Part shown: positions 1 to 11,345 of the stretch, piece after piece
How the letters are laid out: the number at the start of each line of letters is the position of its first letter
Numbering within the stretch: position 1 is the first letter of the stretch
Source of the DNA: Polytrichum commune
Lineage: Eukaryota; Streptophyta; Polytrichopsida; Polytrichales; Polytrichaceae
NCBI GenBank assembly: GCA_950295325.1
Contig: OX485803.1
Coordinates: 61,085,554 to 61,149,553 of the forward strand
Direction: 5' to 3'
DNA length: 64,000 nucleotides
Notes under the pieces: generated by a model
Databases searched by the model: none
The model's input: the letters and a program-made list of their open reading frames with translations, nothing else
Told to the model about the DNA's origin: nothing
Position numbers and translations under genes: made by a program

Positions 1-39
1 ACACACATATACACATACACTCAAGACGAAAGAAGGAAA

Positions 40-183
40 TTGGATATAGCCGAGGGGATATTGGCAAACCTTCCGCAAGTCGACGAGCTGCTGACGGCGC
101 CATAACTGACGCTTCGCGACGTCACCAAGTCGGTGTGCAGCGCCAGATTCATCCTTTCCAACCCAAGCTTCACACAAAATTGA
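40..183 (+). pseudogene. F-box-like relic
   Basis: One reading frame from 40 gives a leucine-rich peptide with ILANLPQVDELLTAP, an in-frame TAA, then LRDVTKSVCSARFILSNPSF and a TGA. The spacing of ILANLP, the S-V-C segment and the ILSNPSF ending resembles an F-box, the Skp1-binding motif of SCF ubiquitin ligase adaptors. The local sequence is GC-rich compared with most of the window. With an internal stop and no C-terminal repeat domain, I read it as a broken fragment or the edge of a gene lying mostly outside the window. The assignment rests on a loose motif only. Confidence 0.3.
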
Positions 184-555
184 GGGGAAAAACACACTTC
201 TACAATTCCGCGACTTAGAATCCTCCTATCCCGCGCGCGTTTCGTTTCGCAACACCGCTAATCCTTGTCGAAATTGGATTGTGAACTCAAGCCCTATTTC
301 CAGCTCTCTCTCCCTTCTCTCTCTCTCTCTCACTCTGTCACACACACATTCTCCTTGCTTGCGCTTATGTTCTGACACGATAACTTCAACAACGTGCCAC
401 TGCACACTCCCAACCCCCGAGATGTCAGAATTATGTCGGATGCACCATCACCCGGCTTGTGGCGCAGCCTACGACCATCGATGGATGGATGGAACCCGGA
501 TGGCAAGATCGAATGAGGAGCACCCAAGAAATACAAGTTTATGGCTCAAAATCCT

Positions 556-655
556 CACCCGCTCTCACTGCCTCTTCCTCTGTTCCTCTGTTCCTCTGTT
601 CCTCTGTTCCTCTGTCCGTCTCTCCCTCTCTCCCTCCTCTCTTCCTCTACTTATC
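556..655. repeat. Pyrimidine-rich tract with CTCTGTTCCT repeats
   Basis: A 10-bp unit close to ctctgttcct is repeated about four times and runs into ctctccctc repeats. A similar CT-rich stretch occurs at 300-340. Open frames through here are only serine/leucine low-complexity translations. Such tracts are common in plant 5' untranslated regions, but no gene start could be tied to this one. Confidence 0.6.
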
Positions 656-813
656 TTTTCACTAAACTAAAAACCCAACGAGAGAAGCAGCAAGTAAGTG
701 AAGCACCCAAAAACCTCCTCCTCCGAAACCTCCTGAGCCACTCAAACGTTATTTCCAGGCTACCTTCCCTCATCGACCAAGTGCCACGATGCGAGTAAGG
801 CGGGACGGAATCT

Positions 814-842
814 CATTCATTCATTCATCATTCATTCATTCG
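814..842. repeat. ATTC tetranucleotide microsatellite
   Basis: Seven tandem ATTC units, interrupted once by a three-base deletion (atcattc). No coding context. Confidence 0.8.
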
Positions 843-1419
843 TTAACATAGGAGGAGATTCAACGATTCATCGGCCCGCGCTATAACATAATGTCGACGA
901 GGAGACTGCACTATGAAGCACATAAGTATGCAAAGTAGGAGATGGAAAGAACCAAGGATTGGGGGTGACGAGCGAGTGGAGCGATTGAAGGAGATGGCGC
1001 CGCCTATGAAGGGGGAGGCGCGTGCGTCACCTGGTGGCGAACTTACCCGAGAGTCAAAGCGAGTCCACCTTCGCCTGCATTCCACCACACAAGGTCAATC
1101 CCCACCATACTTCCTAACTTCTGATGCGTATCATCAATCTCATAGCCACCTACTTTGCTTTACTCTTTTGAGTCACTTTCCTTTCTTTCACATATATTGC
1201 TTCTTCTTACTGTGAGATGGTGAGATGTGCGTGTTTTTGTGTGATTTTGTATGTACTTGGGTGCGTGCGATCTGTGTCTGGGGGCTTTCCACTCAACACG
1301 CCAGCGCTTGTTTAGGAGCTTTCTTCTCCTCCAGCTTGCCGCATCTTATACACACCAAGGGCCAAACAATGGTAACTAATAAACTTAGGGTGAGCTTTGG
1401 GAACCGGCCGGATAGTTGA

Positions 1420-4061
1420 CACGTTATTGAGGAGTTTTCATCCTTTTTCTTTTGTTTTGAGACTAACACCCCTCTAACATAGGGATTTGTTTTTTTACTT
1501 TCATGTTTTTTACTTCTATCTGTATTTTGTTTGTTTTATGTATCCTTACATGTTTTTAGATACCTAACTATTTTATATCTATATTCATATCCATTTTTTA
1601 CTTTTGTTTAGTTGTGAGTGATTCCATTTTAATGTATTGGCTCCTCTTTTTTTATCACCCTACTCTGTAGAACAATTGTGGGGAGGAAAAGGCATTTTTT
1701 GGTGGCAGGAGGGAGGGGGGTTGGGCACACAAGGCCCAAAAATGGGTCGGTTCAGCTGGAAACATCCGCTTGGGAGGTTAGGCAACCAACTGGGTGGTGG
1801 TACTATGTAACTAAATCCATGTTGCAATCAAGGTAGGCCATCATGCATGATGCAACTTGTAGTAACACGCATCATGCCAACATAATAAACACAATGCATG
1901 GTAAGGTATAGAAATAAAGAATATCTTCGACTTATACCATGTTCATATTTGTTGGTGGGTGAAGCTACAATAGTGGACGGCTCTTACCAACATGGGCCAT
2001 TTTTATTCTTTCTTATTGCCATGTGATGCTCATTAAACATAATATGGTGAGATTTCAAGCATTTGTTGGTCGAATGTGTTGGTTATTTGAAGAAAAAGAT
2101 GTAGGGTATTAAGTTCCTAAATGAAAGGGGCAAGTTACATGTACACTTATTGGTGCCAATGAATGGAGATGGTTTATTCCCTAGTTTCCCACACTAATAA
2201 GTGTGGGCATCATGATATTCGTGACATTGACATGTGATCGAGTTTATTGCATGTACTACTTGAAAGATGTTTTTAACATAGATGGATGAAAAACACACTT
2301 GGGTGCAACAAATTCCTTTTGCTTAGGGGGGGTCACTCTATGCATATTACAAATAGCATGTGCTCCAAAGGGTGCACATAATATTGCCCGTACCTACCCA
2401 CATGGGTGCACAAAAAGAGTGTTACTAAAATAGGGGATACAACATATACATAGCTACATGTTATCAACTTTCTTAATTTTGTAGATATATTAGCCTATAT
2501 CTAATGTTGTAAGCGTACATTAAGGGCTAATATGCACTTGGGAGTAGGTCACAATTTTTTGTCCGTGACCCACATATTTCATCCATAGGAAACAACCCGC
2601 CATGTGCAAGTCATAGGTCCAAATGGACCCCCCCCCCCAAACCGCCCTTTTTCCCTAACATCAACTTGGAAGAGTCTATAGAATGTGTTGCAAGGTAGAA
2701 AAATAAGTGGGTTGAGTGTATAGAGCCAACGGCCGAACTCTCAATATGGAGACAATGTTATGTTGGTACCAAAAAGGATCATGGGGTCAATTTGGAGCTA
2801 TGATCTTCCATACTATATAATGGTCGATTCCTAGTTGATTTGAACACCAACATTACATTAGCCACTACAACTTTTATGGTAGGCACTAACTTCTATGGGT
2901 GTCATCCAATGAATAAAATAGTGTCCAATGAATGTATTAACCCTACTTTCCACATCATGTTTTAAGCCATGTAAGTATGTTAGACATTTCATTATTTACC
3001 ATTTTTCCAACTTATGTAAATACTTGAAGTTATTTTATTTTTTATATCTATAAGTAAATTGTACATACATCCTCTTCATGGCCTATAACTTTGCACATAG
3101 GGGTATAAATTTAGAGGCGAATTACTTCTCGCCCTAGGATACATTGATTAGGCTTTAAACATATTTCTCAAATACAAAACCACTATATGAAAAATGCTTT
3201 TGATTTTTAATGTATGTTTATTGCAAGTGATATATGTTTGTAATTGATTTATCTTGGATGTGCTTCACTACACTCAAGTCATGGTCTTTAACTCTAAATC
3301 CAAAGTTGCCCACCCCATACCAACATTGTTCATTTTTTAATAAGATGTATCCATACTATAATGCTAGTAAGCCAATCTTAGGTCATGGCAAGATGTCAAT
3401 TCAAAAGTGCAAAATGAGCAGATTTCCAAGTTGAGTATTGTTCATTTTGCAAGGATGACCCAATATAAAAGAGGAATTATGCCTAGAAAATTCTTGGCCC
3501 CACAATGCAATGACTTGCATATGCGTAATGTTAAGGTTAAGGCATCCATAGTCAACCATGTTCATTTAACCACTCACTCAGGTACATGTAATGCCAACAT
3601 GGATAAGAATTTTTGTTGGTCTATGACTTTTAAGCACACAGAGTCGCAACAGGGTTTATGAGGTGGCAACTTGTGATTGAATACCCTCATAAGAGTTTTG
3701 ACAATTGTCATAGGCAATAATTAGCATTTATGAGTGATTATGGGTTAGCCTATAGATTAGTTGTGTGTTCCAATGAACTTTCCCACTTCAAAATTTGTAG
3801 CAAATTCCATATTCACGACACTAAATTTTTAAGATTTGCATTCTCTTTGGAATTTGTTTCTCTTCGCAAGAAAAATAATCCCCCGCTATTACTCCTCTTA
3901 AACATATGCAAACTCTCATATCTTATCAGTTATAGAGGCCTCAACCGTATGTCTCAACTCAAATTTTGAAACTTGATCCTCAAAACCGTTGTGGTTTGTG
4001 ATTGCAAACTAGATGGGACACTTTCTTGATCCGTTCCAACATATCCAATGTGGTAAAATTC
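1420..4061. other. AT-rich intergenic stretch, no gene seen
   Basis: No reading frame here has protein-like composition or splice-consistent exons. It contains an 11-base C run at 2628-2638 and scattered repeats of catggg/cacatg type. The few open frames of 60-85 codons at 3.2-4.0 kb show no recognisable domain. Confidence 0.6.
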
Positions 4062-4433
4062 CAACGTTGGATTGGTCTTGTCTTTTTAGACACCATTTGA
4101 GTATCTATAATGAGGACCTCATACATTTTGACATGTATGGGTATGGGTATGGGTATTTGACAATATTTTGTTTTTAATACCATTCGGGCCTACTGTGTAT
4201 CCCATGCAAGAACTTTCATACCTAGGTCAAATCACCCTAGTATCAATATGGTTTAGAATGGTATTGACCTAAATAATAACTCAGGTATACAAAGATTCTC
4301 TCACCTTGAGATACCCACCAAATATCAATATTTGATTGGTTTTACAATTTATACCCTCGGGTAGGTTCTTGAATACCATTATTGATGTTGATTATCGATA
4401 CCATGCACTCACCTACATACCAGTCCAACACTG
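4062..4433. mobile_element. Non-autonomous hAT element (MITE)
   Basis: The right end reads ATACCAGTCCAACACTG, the inverse complement of the terminal repeat of the 3.6-kb hAT transposon at 21892-25467. The left end, CAACGTTGGATTGGTCT, is a diverged match. Flanking 8-mers TAAAATTC and GTAAATTC agree at 7 of 8 positions, as expected for an old hAT target-site duplication. The interior carries no coding sequence. Its right half is similar to sequences at 39258-39542 and, in opposite orientation, 59081-59506. Boundaries were read directly; movement by a hAT transposase is inferred from the shared ends. Confidence 0.65.
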
Positions 4434-4680
4434 GTAAATTCCTTACTTGATTTCCAACGTGTGATGTCCAATGAACGGAGAGAAACAACCGTTCGTTACA
4501 TATGAACGAATCATTTGAGTTTGAGGGGGCTGATCACACCAACCACTTATGGCACCATCCATCAACATCTCTAACTGAAATAGTGTGAAAAGTGGTGGGC
4601 CAACATCTATTTCTCAACACAATCCCCAACAATTTCGCAGCTGGAACTGGCACGGAGAGCTTGGTGTGATTGGGGCATGA

Positions 4681-4822
4681 GAAACTAACCGGTTAAAGTT
4701 CAAGACTTCATGAAAAGTACTAAATCGCCTCAATTTAGCAAAAGGAACAACCAAAAGATCGCGCAACATGAGAACCGGTTGGACTTGGAAACACTAGGGT
4801 TTTGACCGATTAAGCTATGCCC
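4681..4822 (-). repeat. Dispersed repeat with CCGGTT motifs, copy 1
   Basis: On the minus strand this begins GGGCATAGCTTAATCGGTCA and continues through CCTAGTGTTTCC and AACCGGTT. It matches plus-strand segments at about 58853-59030 and 59736-59920 in the same order of motifs. It is non-coding and probably a fragment of a larger repeat family. Confidence 0.5.
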
Positions 4823-5151
4823 AAAACTCTCCCGTGACATTGAATTCAAGGTTGGTGACGTCACCGCCGCCTGTCGAGTTTGATATTGTATTGCACGTCG
4901 TGGACGTTAGTGAAACTGTTTTTGAGCGGCTTCGAGAAGTTCATTCTTTTTTCTCCTCTTTCTTCCAACTTTGGTACTTCCAGGTGCTGCAGTTTCCATG
5001 CTTTTTCCTGTGCATGGTCGCCGCACACGTGAGGGCCACGTCACACACGAGCCTGAAGGCCCGTCACCAGTGCATTCTAAGGGCCACTTCACACCAGAGC
5101 CCAACATTTTCCTTTTTAATCGCACCCATACCCAGACCATGCCCATCAGCA

Positions 5152-5456
5152 ATGACCTATGCCCACCCATGCCCACCCATAGCATGACATGTGCGCACCC
5201 ATGCCCACCCATGCCCACCCATGCTATTCAAATTGCGCCCATGTATTCAAAAATTGTGTAATGTGTATTGTGTAATTGTGTAATGTGTCTTGTATGATTG
5301 TGTAATTGTGCGCCACCCATGCCCACCCATGAACAATAATATCGCAGCCATGCCCACCCATGAACAATAATATCGCAGCCATGCCCACCCATGAACAATA
5401 ATATTGTACCCATGCCCACCCAAAACCCATGGGCATGGGCATGGGTATGGGCACCC
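5152..5456. repeat. Minisatellite built on CCCACCCATG
   Basis: The motif cccacccatg recurs more than ten times. Within it a unit of about 31 bp (cccacccatgaacaataata plus cgcagccatg) is repeated three times between about 5318 and 5410. The motif reverses into gggcatgggcatgggtat near 5435. A gtgtaattgtgtaatgtgt tract interrupts it at 5255-5310. Open frames across it are repeat artefacts. Confidence 0.85.
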
Positions 5457-5649
5457 AATGTAGGGCTATGCTTCACACACAAGGCTGAAGACCCCTGACC
5501 ATGGCAATGTAAGAGCTCTCATTGGTCGAAAAGGTGGAGACCGTCCAAGTTCACTTCACACTAGGAGGTGAAGGCCTAAAGGCGCAAAGAAAAGTTTGCG
5601 GATGAAAAGTTTATACGGAGTCCTACATGGCAGGTTGTGGATAAGGGTG

Positions 5650-5720
5650 CATGGTCTACCGGAATTTGCGTTAGACCCACCTCCAAGAGGCGGGCCTGAC
5701 GTAAATTCCGAGAGACCATG
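5650..5720. repeat. Short inverted repeat (hairpin)
   Basis: Arms 5650-5677 and 5693-5720 are inverse complements at about 24 of 28 positions, separated by 15 bases. Each outer end is CATGGTCT. It sits inside the 973-bp element and could be a nested foldback insertion. Confidence 0.7.
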
Positions 5721-6060
5721 ACTTTTTTAATATTTTTTCCAGCAGGACAGACTGCAGGGTAGATTCCATAATAGATTCTATAACATATTCCAAGACAAAC
5801 AAACACCACCAAGTAATTCTCTTAAATTGATGAAGTTTGAGACATATTATATTAAACCAAATCCTTCCCTCTTTTTCCACCAACAAAATATGTAATGGTC
5901 CCGCAACGTGGTCCATTCTCACTTCACACTATGCTTGAGGCCCAAGACTACATAAAATGCCTTTCTTAACACTCATGGTACGGCCTTTGGATGAGAGTTA
6001 AGGGTCCTCACCATTACAAGGTCACGGCTCTTGGCTCATGTGTGAAGTGGCCCTAAGATC

Positions 6061-6544
6061 TCTCATTCGTTGAATAGGTCAAGATTGTCCAAGTTCACTT
6101 CGCACTAGGAAGTTGAAGGCATGAGGGCCCCGAGAAATTATCATGGTTGAAAAGTGTATGTGGATTTCGACATGGCAGACCATGTGAATGATGCAGCCTT
6201 TGGATGAGAATTAAGGGCTCTCACTAACACATGTCACGGCCCTTGGTTTGTGTGTGAAGTGACCCTCATTCTTTCAAGTCTATCCAATTCGGTTGTCTAA
6301 GGGGCCATGGTACCTTGGTGATGTCTCATTCATTGAATAGGTCAGGACCGTCCAAGTTCACTTCGCACTAGGAAGTTGAAGGCCTAAGGGCCCCAAGAAA
6401 TTATCATGGTTGAAAAGTGTATGTGGATTTCGACATGGCAGACCATGTCAATGATGCAACCTTTGGATGAGAATTAAGGGCTCTCACAAATACATGGTCA
6501 CGGCCCTTGGTTTGTGTGTGAAGTGACCCTCGTTCTTTCAAGTC
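6061..6544. repeat. Tandem direct duplication, 263-bp period
   Basis: Copies 6061-6281 and 6324-6544 are about 90% identical by eye, both starting tctcatt and ending ctttcaagtc. Parts of the same sequence occur inside the preceding element near 5513-5580 and 5975-6053, so the duplicated unit is related to that element's interior. Confidence 0.8.
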
Positions 6545-6595
6545 TTCCAATTCATTTGTCCAAGGGGCCACGGCTCCTTGGTGGTACATTGCTAA

Positions 6596-6973
6596 GGGCC
6601 AGTTCATATGGGGTCCTAAGTCCCACTCATGTCAACAAGTTCCAACACAAAGGCAAAGTCCCAACTTGTGAGATTCAAGAAACCATTAAAGTATGCTTTA
6701 TCTCCATTCTTTACTATTTTTTGCAAAACAATTCTCAAGCCTTGTGTTGAGAGTTGAGTCTAGCTTTTTGCTTGACCCAACTCTCAACACAACTCCAAGC
6801 CAAGCCTCCAAAGAGTATTGCCATGTAGGCGTCCATGTCATACTTGGGACTTAGGACTTGGGACCTATGTGAAGTGGTAAGTCCCGACTTCCATGCTCTA
6901 AATGACTAAGATTGCATGGATTGACCTCAAGTGAATTGGACCTTAGGACTTGGGACCCCATGTAAAGCAACCC
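6596..6973. mobile_element. Non-autonomous DNA element with TAA target duplication (PIF/Harbinger-like), copy 2
   Basis: The left end is GGGCCAGTTCATATGGGGTC. The right end, inverse complemented, is GGGTTGCTTTACATGGGGTC. TAA flanks both ends (6593-6595 and 6974-6976). A second inverted repeat lies inside at about 6741-6800, around TTGTGTTGAGAGTTG and its complement. There is no transposase frame in the 378 bp. The ends resemble those of the 5081-6053 element, suggesting one family. Confidence 0.65.
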
Positions 6974-7469
6974 TAAGCCTCGACGTGCTCCTTCACCCTT
7001 TCTAAATAATAAGAAATTTCATATATTCATGGGGATCATGTTGCAACACTAAGACTTAGGCCATCGTTTTCTAAGATCCTTACAATTTCCCTACACCCCC
7101 TCATTAGCAATGCCCTATGTCGTTTCAACCCATGGGAAATCAATATTGAGAACCAAATATATTTCAGACTATTTTTCTAAATTTTACATGTGAAAATCCA
7201 TAATCATCCTATGTTTCTTTACAAAGTGTATTCTAATTCACATTGGATAAAAAAATATATATAAAAAAAAAGAACCCCCCTAACAAGCCCTCTCATACTT
7301 GTTGTGAACAAGAAGTAGTAATGCACTCAAATTGAATAAAAAATTAAACTATATAATATGCATTATGAATGAAGATCAAATAGCATCCCACTTTCAAAAA
7401 AAACTTCCTACTTGAGCTTTGAGCGAACTTACTACTTCCTTATGAAAATCTCAAAGGCTCAACGAAACT

Positions 7470-7690
7470 ACACTAAATATTGTATTTTGTGTCACTTACT
7501 ATTTGGAATTACACAATGCTATAACTATTAATTGTATATCTCATATTTTTTGTCAACAAAGATCAAGTTGGTTGTTTGGACATTATAGAGCACTACCATC
7601 TTTACTTGATGAAAATATACATATATAGTGAAAATATATAACATTGTGTTACTACAAATAGTAAGTGACACTAAATTTCATATTTAGTGT
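7470..7690. repeat. Foldback element with arms of about 50 bp
   Basis: The first ~50 bases, from ACACTAAATAT through GTCACTTACTATTTG to ACACAATG, are the inverse complement of the last ~50 bases with a few mismatches. The core between the arms is AT-rich and non-coding. This shape fits a MITE or foldback insertion. Class cannot be assigned because no clear target duplication beyond TA is seen. Confidence 0.6.
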
Positions 7691-8944
7691 ACACCTTTCT
7701 TCTTTTTAATATGGGCACTCAAATAATGTGGGTGGGATATGTGCCATTCAATCATTGGGGTTTTGATACATATTATTGTCAAAGAATAAAATATTTTAAA
7801 TACATGGAAAGGTGATTAATTAGTTGAATAATAAAATTATCTCAAAGCAGTAAGGCCCACCATACCAAAGCATGGTAAAGTGAACAAGAGTTGTATCCTA
7901 TCAATTTAGAGGCCTAAGTAGCCACATTTCCTAGTTACATAACTCAAAACAATTCATATATAGTTACTAATAAGGTGGGTCATCATGTTTTTCATAAGTT
8001 GTATTTGCAAACTACATGATTTACATCCATAGAAGTAGATTCTGACGTTTGTAGAATCTATTTTCATGATTGTCGGTTTTTGGAAAGTGAGGATGAAGTA
8101 GACCTTAAGAAAACATATTTTGGTTCAAAATTTGTAGTCCATTGACATATAATATGATTTTGCCAAATACTTGAACTATACACACAAATCATAACAAATT
8201 TTGAAATGAAGTAGGTTTTAGCTCAAATCCACCACCCAATTTAGGATCTACTTCAAATGTATCTCCATTGTACTAGTGAGGCAAAAAATTTGTACCATGT
8301 TTGGTTCAAACCCATTGGAGGGCTTCATGGTCATGAAATGACGTTTTGTATGGATTTGAGCCTACCTCCCATATTATACATGAAAATTGTATCACATTGG
8401 AAGGGCGTACCACTTTTCTTGTTCACTTTACCATGCTCTCGCCCCACACTAAAGACTAACAAATAAAGCAGAGATGCACCCAATGACTCCCTCAAAGTAC
8501 GCAAGTATTTTACCAAAGATTTCATGACTTTTGGCGACGGTTGTGTGTCCTAGCTGGATGTGGTCCTAGTTAGAGTAGAGAGTGCTCTCTTGGTACAACT
8601 ACACCGTTTGCAAAGGGCATAAACTAGATGCCTAGAGGTTTCAAACTGTCACATCTACTAATTGCCAATATACACCAATCGTCAACATAAGTAACTTTTT
8701 TGAGTGAAATTTTATTTGCATTATGACATTTAGCGTAGCACATTGGGATTGTTAAGATGATAGCTTTGCATCTTACTATATATGGAGAAGACATTATTGA
8801 GCATACTAATGGCATGTTTCATATGTTTATATTTTAGCATCCAAGAGGAAGATGTTCTTGGGCATACTAATGCCAAGTGTCATATGTGTACACTTTAGTC
8901 AACTTGTAAACCATTATGTAACATGGGCATACAACTCATACTAA
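7691..8944. other. AT-rich intergenic stretch, no gene seen
   Basis: No protein-like frame. A short direct repeat containing GGGCATACTAATG and CATATGT occurs near 8785-8830 and 8855-8890. Otherwise featureless. Confidence 0.55.
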
Positions 8945-9471
8945 GGGCGGGTTTAGACTTGGAGTCAGGGCTCAAAAATGGGTTGGGGTGCAAGAAATCC
9001 ACTCCTCTCATTGGTAGAGAGGCTGGGACTCGCCTCTTCAAGTTTACACCATGAGTTGGGGCTAATTAACAAATAAATAATTTTATTCATCATGACAATG
9101 GCCTCAAGCCTTGGAAAAGAGAGCTCCCAACCTTGTGGACTCTTTCCCTCTAGTTGAGGCCATTGTCAGAGCTTTTATTTGCTTGTAGTAGTTTATTCTT
9201 TGAGCATTGAATAGGAGGGGAGAAATTCTAAATTTATTATACTTTAATCATTATCCATAGAATAGTTCATGAGTACGTTGGTACGTGGATAAGCCTCTCA
9301 TAATTGCATCCTCCAAATGGCCCCAACCCCACCTAAATAGGTTTACACATGAAAGCAATGAATGGAGTTAGGTTACTTTCTTATTAATGGCCTTGGGGCC
9401 CCATTTGCATGCCACATAGGACATATTGGCCTTCGTTCCCAATGGCCTTGGCCCCAAGTCTAAACATGCCC
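8945..9471. mobile_element. Non-autonomous DNA element with TAA target duplication (PIF/Harbinger-like), copy 3
   Basis: The left end GGGCGGGTTTAGACTTGG and the inverse complement of the right end, GGGCATGTTTAGACTTGG, match at 16 of 18 positions. TAA flanks both sides (8942-8944 and 9472-9474). The 527-bp interior has no transposase frame. This is the clearest Tourist-like element of the three in the window. Confidence 0.7.
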
Positions 9472-9521
9472 TAAGATAGATGGGTCTTAAGTGGCTCACT
9501 TTCTTAATCGGACTCATATAT

Positions 9522-11345
9522 TTGATTGGTACGTGGTTCAATGAAGATCAAAGAACAAACATCATAAAGACATATGTTTAAAAGAGATTGGACTATGCCT
9601 TCAATTATTAATAACTACTCTACACTCAATAGTGAACGCAATTAGGAGGATCTATGTATCTATTTAAGAAATCAACAAATATGCACTTCCAATAACCATA
9701 ACTAAATCATTAGAGGTCCATCTTTCAATCTGGTTTTTGATGATGTTTCATATTAGATATGCTAATGGAACATGAGTTCTATCGTGTAAATCTAATTGGT
9801 AGAAGTTGGAAAACATGAAAAATGAACCAAATAACACCCACATACCTTACTATTGAACATACTCATGCCAAGATATTAGTAAGTGCACTTGACTACCAAG
9901 TGTCACAAGGTCACACTAATGATGAAGTTCATTGATCATTAGTGTAACCTATCATGTGCCTCAAAATAGAGTAAGTGACACTACAATACTACACATGTGA
10001 CACTAAATACCGTTGATGGTGTAGATACTAACTTAAAAAAGTTCTCTAATGGTTTTCTTATTATGTGAGGTAAGGTATGCATGTGTTATGTGGTTACTTT
10101 TCTTGATTGCACCCTTTCATTTGATTGGTATGTGGTTCAGTGGGGATCAAAGAGCAAACATCATAGAGATACATGTTTAAAAGAGATTTGACTACATCTT
10201 CAAATATTTATAACTTCTCTACACTCAATAGTGAACACAATTGGGAGGACATGGGTATCCACTTAAGAATTCAACAAAAATGCATTTCCGATAACCATAA
10301 CTAAAGTAGGGGAGGTCTGATGTTCAATCCGGTTTTGGCATATGTTTCATCGTAGATTTGCTAATGCAACACAAGTTTTGTTGTGTAAATCTAATCGGTA
10401 GAAGTTGGAGAACATGAAAAAGGAACCAAATAACACCCACATACCTTAGATGTGTGTTATTCAAAAACTTTTCTCTCCACACTCACTTCTCATAGGATAT
10501 GATTATTATTAGTGTGAGATAGTTAACAAATCCAAAAAGTGCATGAACCATTTGAACCTCATAAATTTTGGAGCTCCTATGAATATCTTATGCCCTATCA
10601 GAGTGAAGATGCTTGTGCTTGTTAAGGGGTCATATACATCTGTCTCCCCCACCCCCCTCCTTGACTAATGAGTCTAGAACAGTTAGCGCGCTTTGAGCAC
10701 GTAGTCCAATCTCTTTCACACACATGTCTTTCTAGTGTCCGTTCTTAGATCCACACCTAACCACATACCACTCAAATAGATATACACCGGTGTTCCAAAT
10801 TTTGGCTTTGTTAAATTTAGGCACATCCACGTTACCGGGGAATGTATATGTTATCCACATCATGATGCATGAGTGCTCTTTTCATGATCACTTATATATA
10901 TATATCCCATTTGGCAGGCTTGCTTGGGGGAAAGTGCGCATGTGGAGGAGGAATAAAGGGACTTTGCGATGCCACTTGGCACTAATTCCGTGCACTTCAA
11001 CACTATCATGCAGGCTTCAAGTTAAAGGTCAAGGAAGATGGGTCTTTAAGGGGCTATGCTTTTTTCTTGCTAGCCTACGACTTCTCCTAAGATATGAAAC
11101 ACACCAAATTATAGCGAGATGGGTGGCAAATCCAAATCCAAATCAAGGCTGAATAATTTTTGGAGCTCATGTGCATATCTTATCCATTATGAAAGCAAGG
11201 AGGCTCATGCTCATTTAAATGGACACGTAGATCTCCCAATTATGTTGACTATTGAGCTTAGAATGGTTAACATGTTTTGAACACACTGTCCAATCTCTTT
11301 TGTATGCACATGTCTTTTTTGGTGTACATTTTGGGATTCATAGTT
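9522..11345. repeat. Direct duplications with a period near 600 bp
   Basis: Segments 9522-9850 and 10121-10449 are direct copies (period 599 bp), both opening ttgattggta and ending cccacataccttac. Segments near 10571-10755 and 11163-11345 are a second, more diverged pair (period about 592 bp), with shared gagctc, gtccaatctcttt and cacatgtcttt. A third fragment of the first segment lies at 29158-29265. All copies are non-coding. A small hairpin (GGTCACACTAATGAT and its complement) lies at about 9908-9950, between the first two copies. Confidence 0.75.

Larger units (their letters stand above)
5081..6053. mobile_element. Non-autonomous DNA element with TAA target duplication (PIF/Harbinger-like), copy 1
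   Basis: The left end GGGCCACTTCACACCAGAGCC and the inverse complement of the right end, GGGCCACTTCACACATGAGCC, are near-identical inverted repeats. Each is flanked by TAA (5078-5080 and 6054-6056). A 3-bp TAA/TTA duplication with G-rich ends starting GGGC is the signature of PIF/Harbinger-class elements and Tourist-type MITEs. The 973-bp interior has no transposase frame; it holds the ACCCATG minisatellite and a hairpin listed separately. Class assignment is inferred from ends and duplication only. Confidence 0.65.

Noticed and set aside
281-798. Overlapping plus-strand frames of 68-129 codons
   Set aside because: They translate the CT-rich repeats into Ser/Leu/Phe strings; no domain or splice support.
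5224-5482. Minus-strand frames with repeated GWAW/GGHGCD
   Set aside because: Pure translation of the CCCACCCATG minisatellite.
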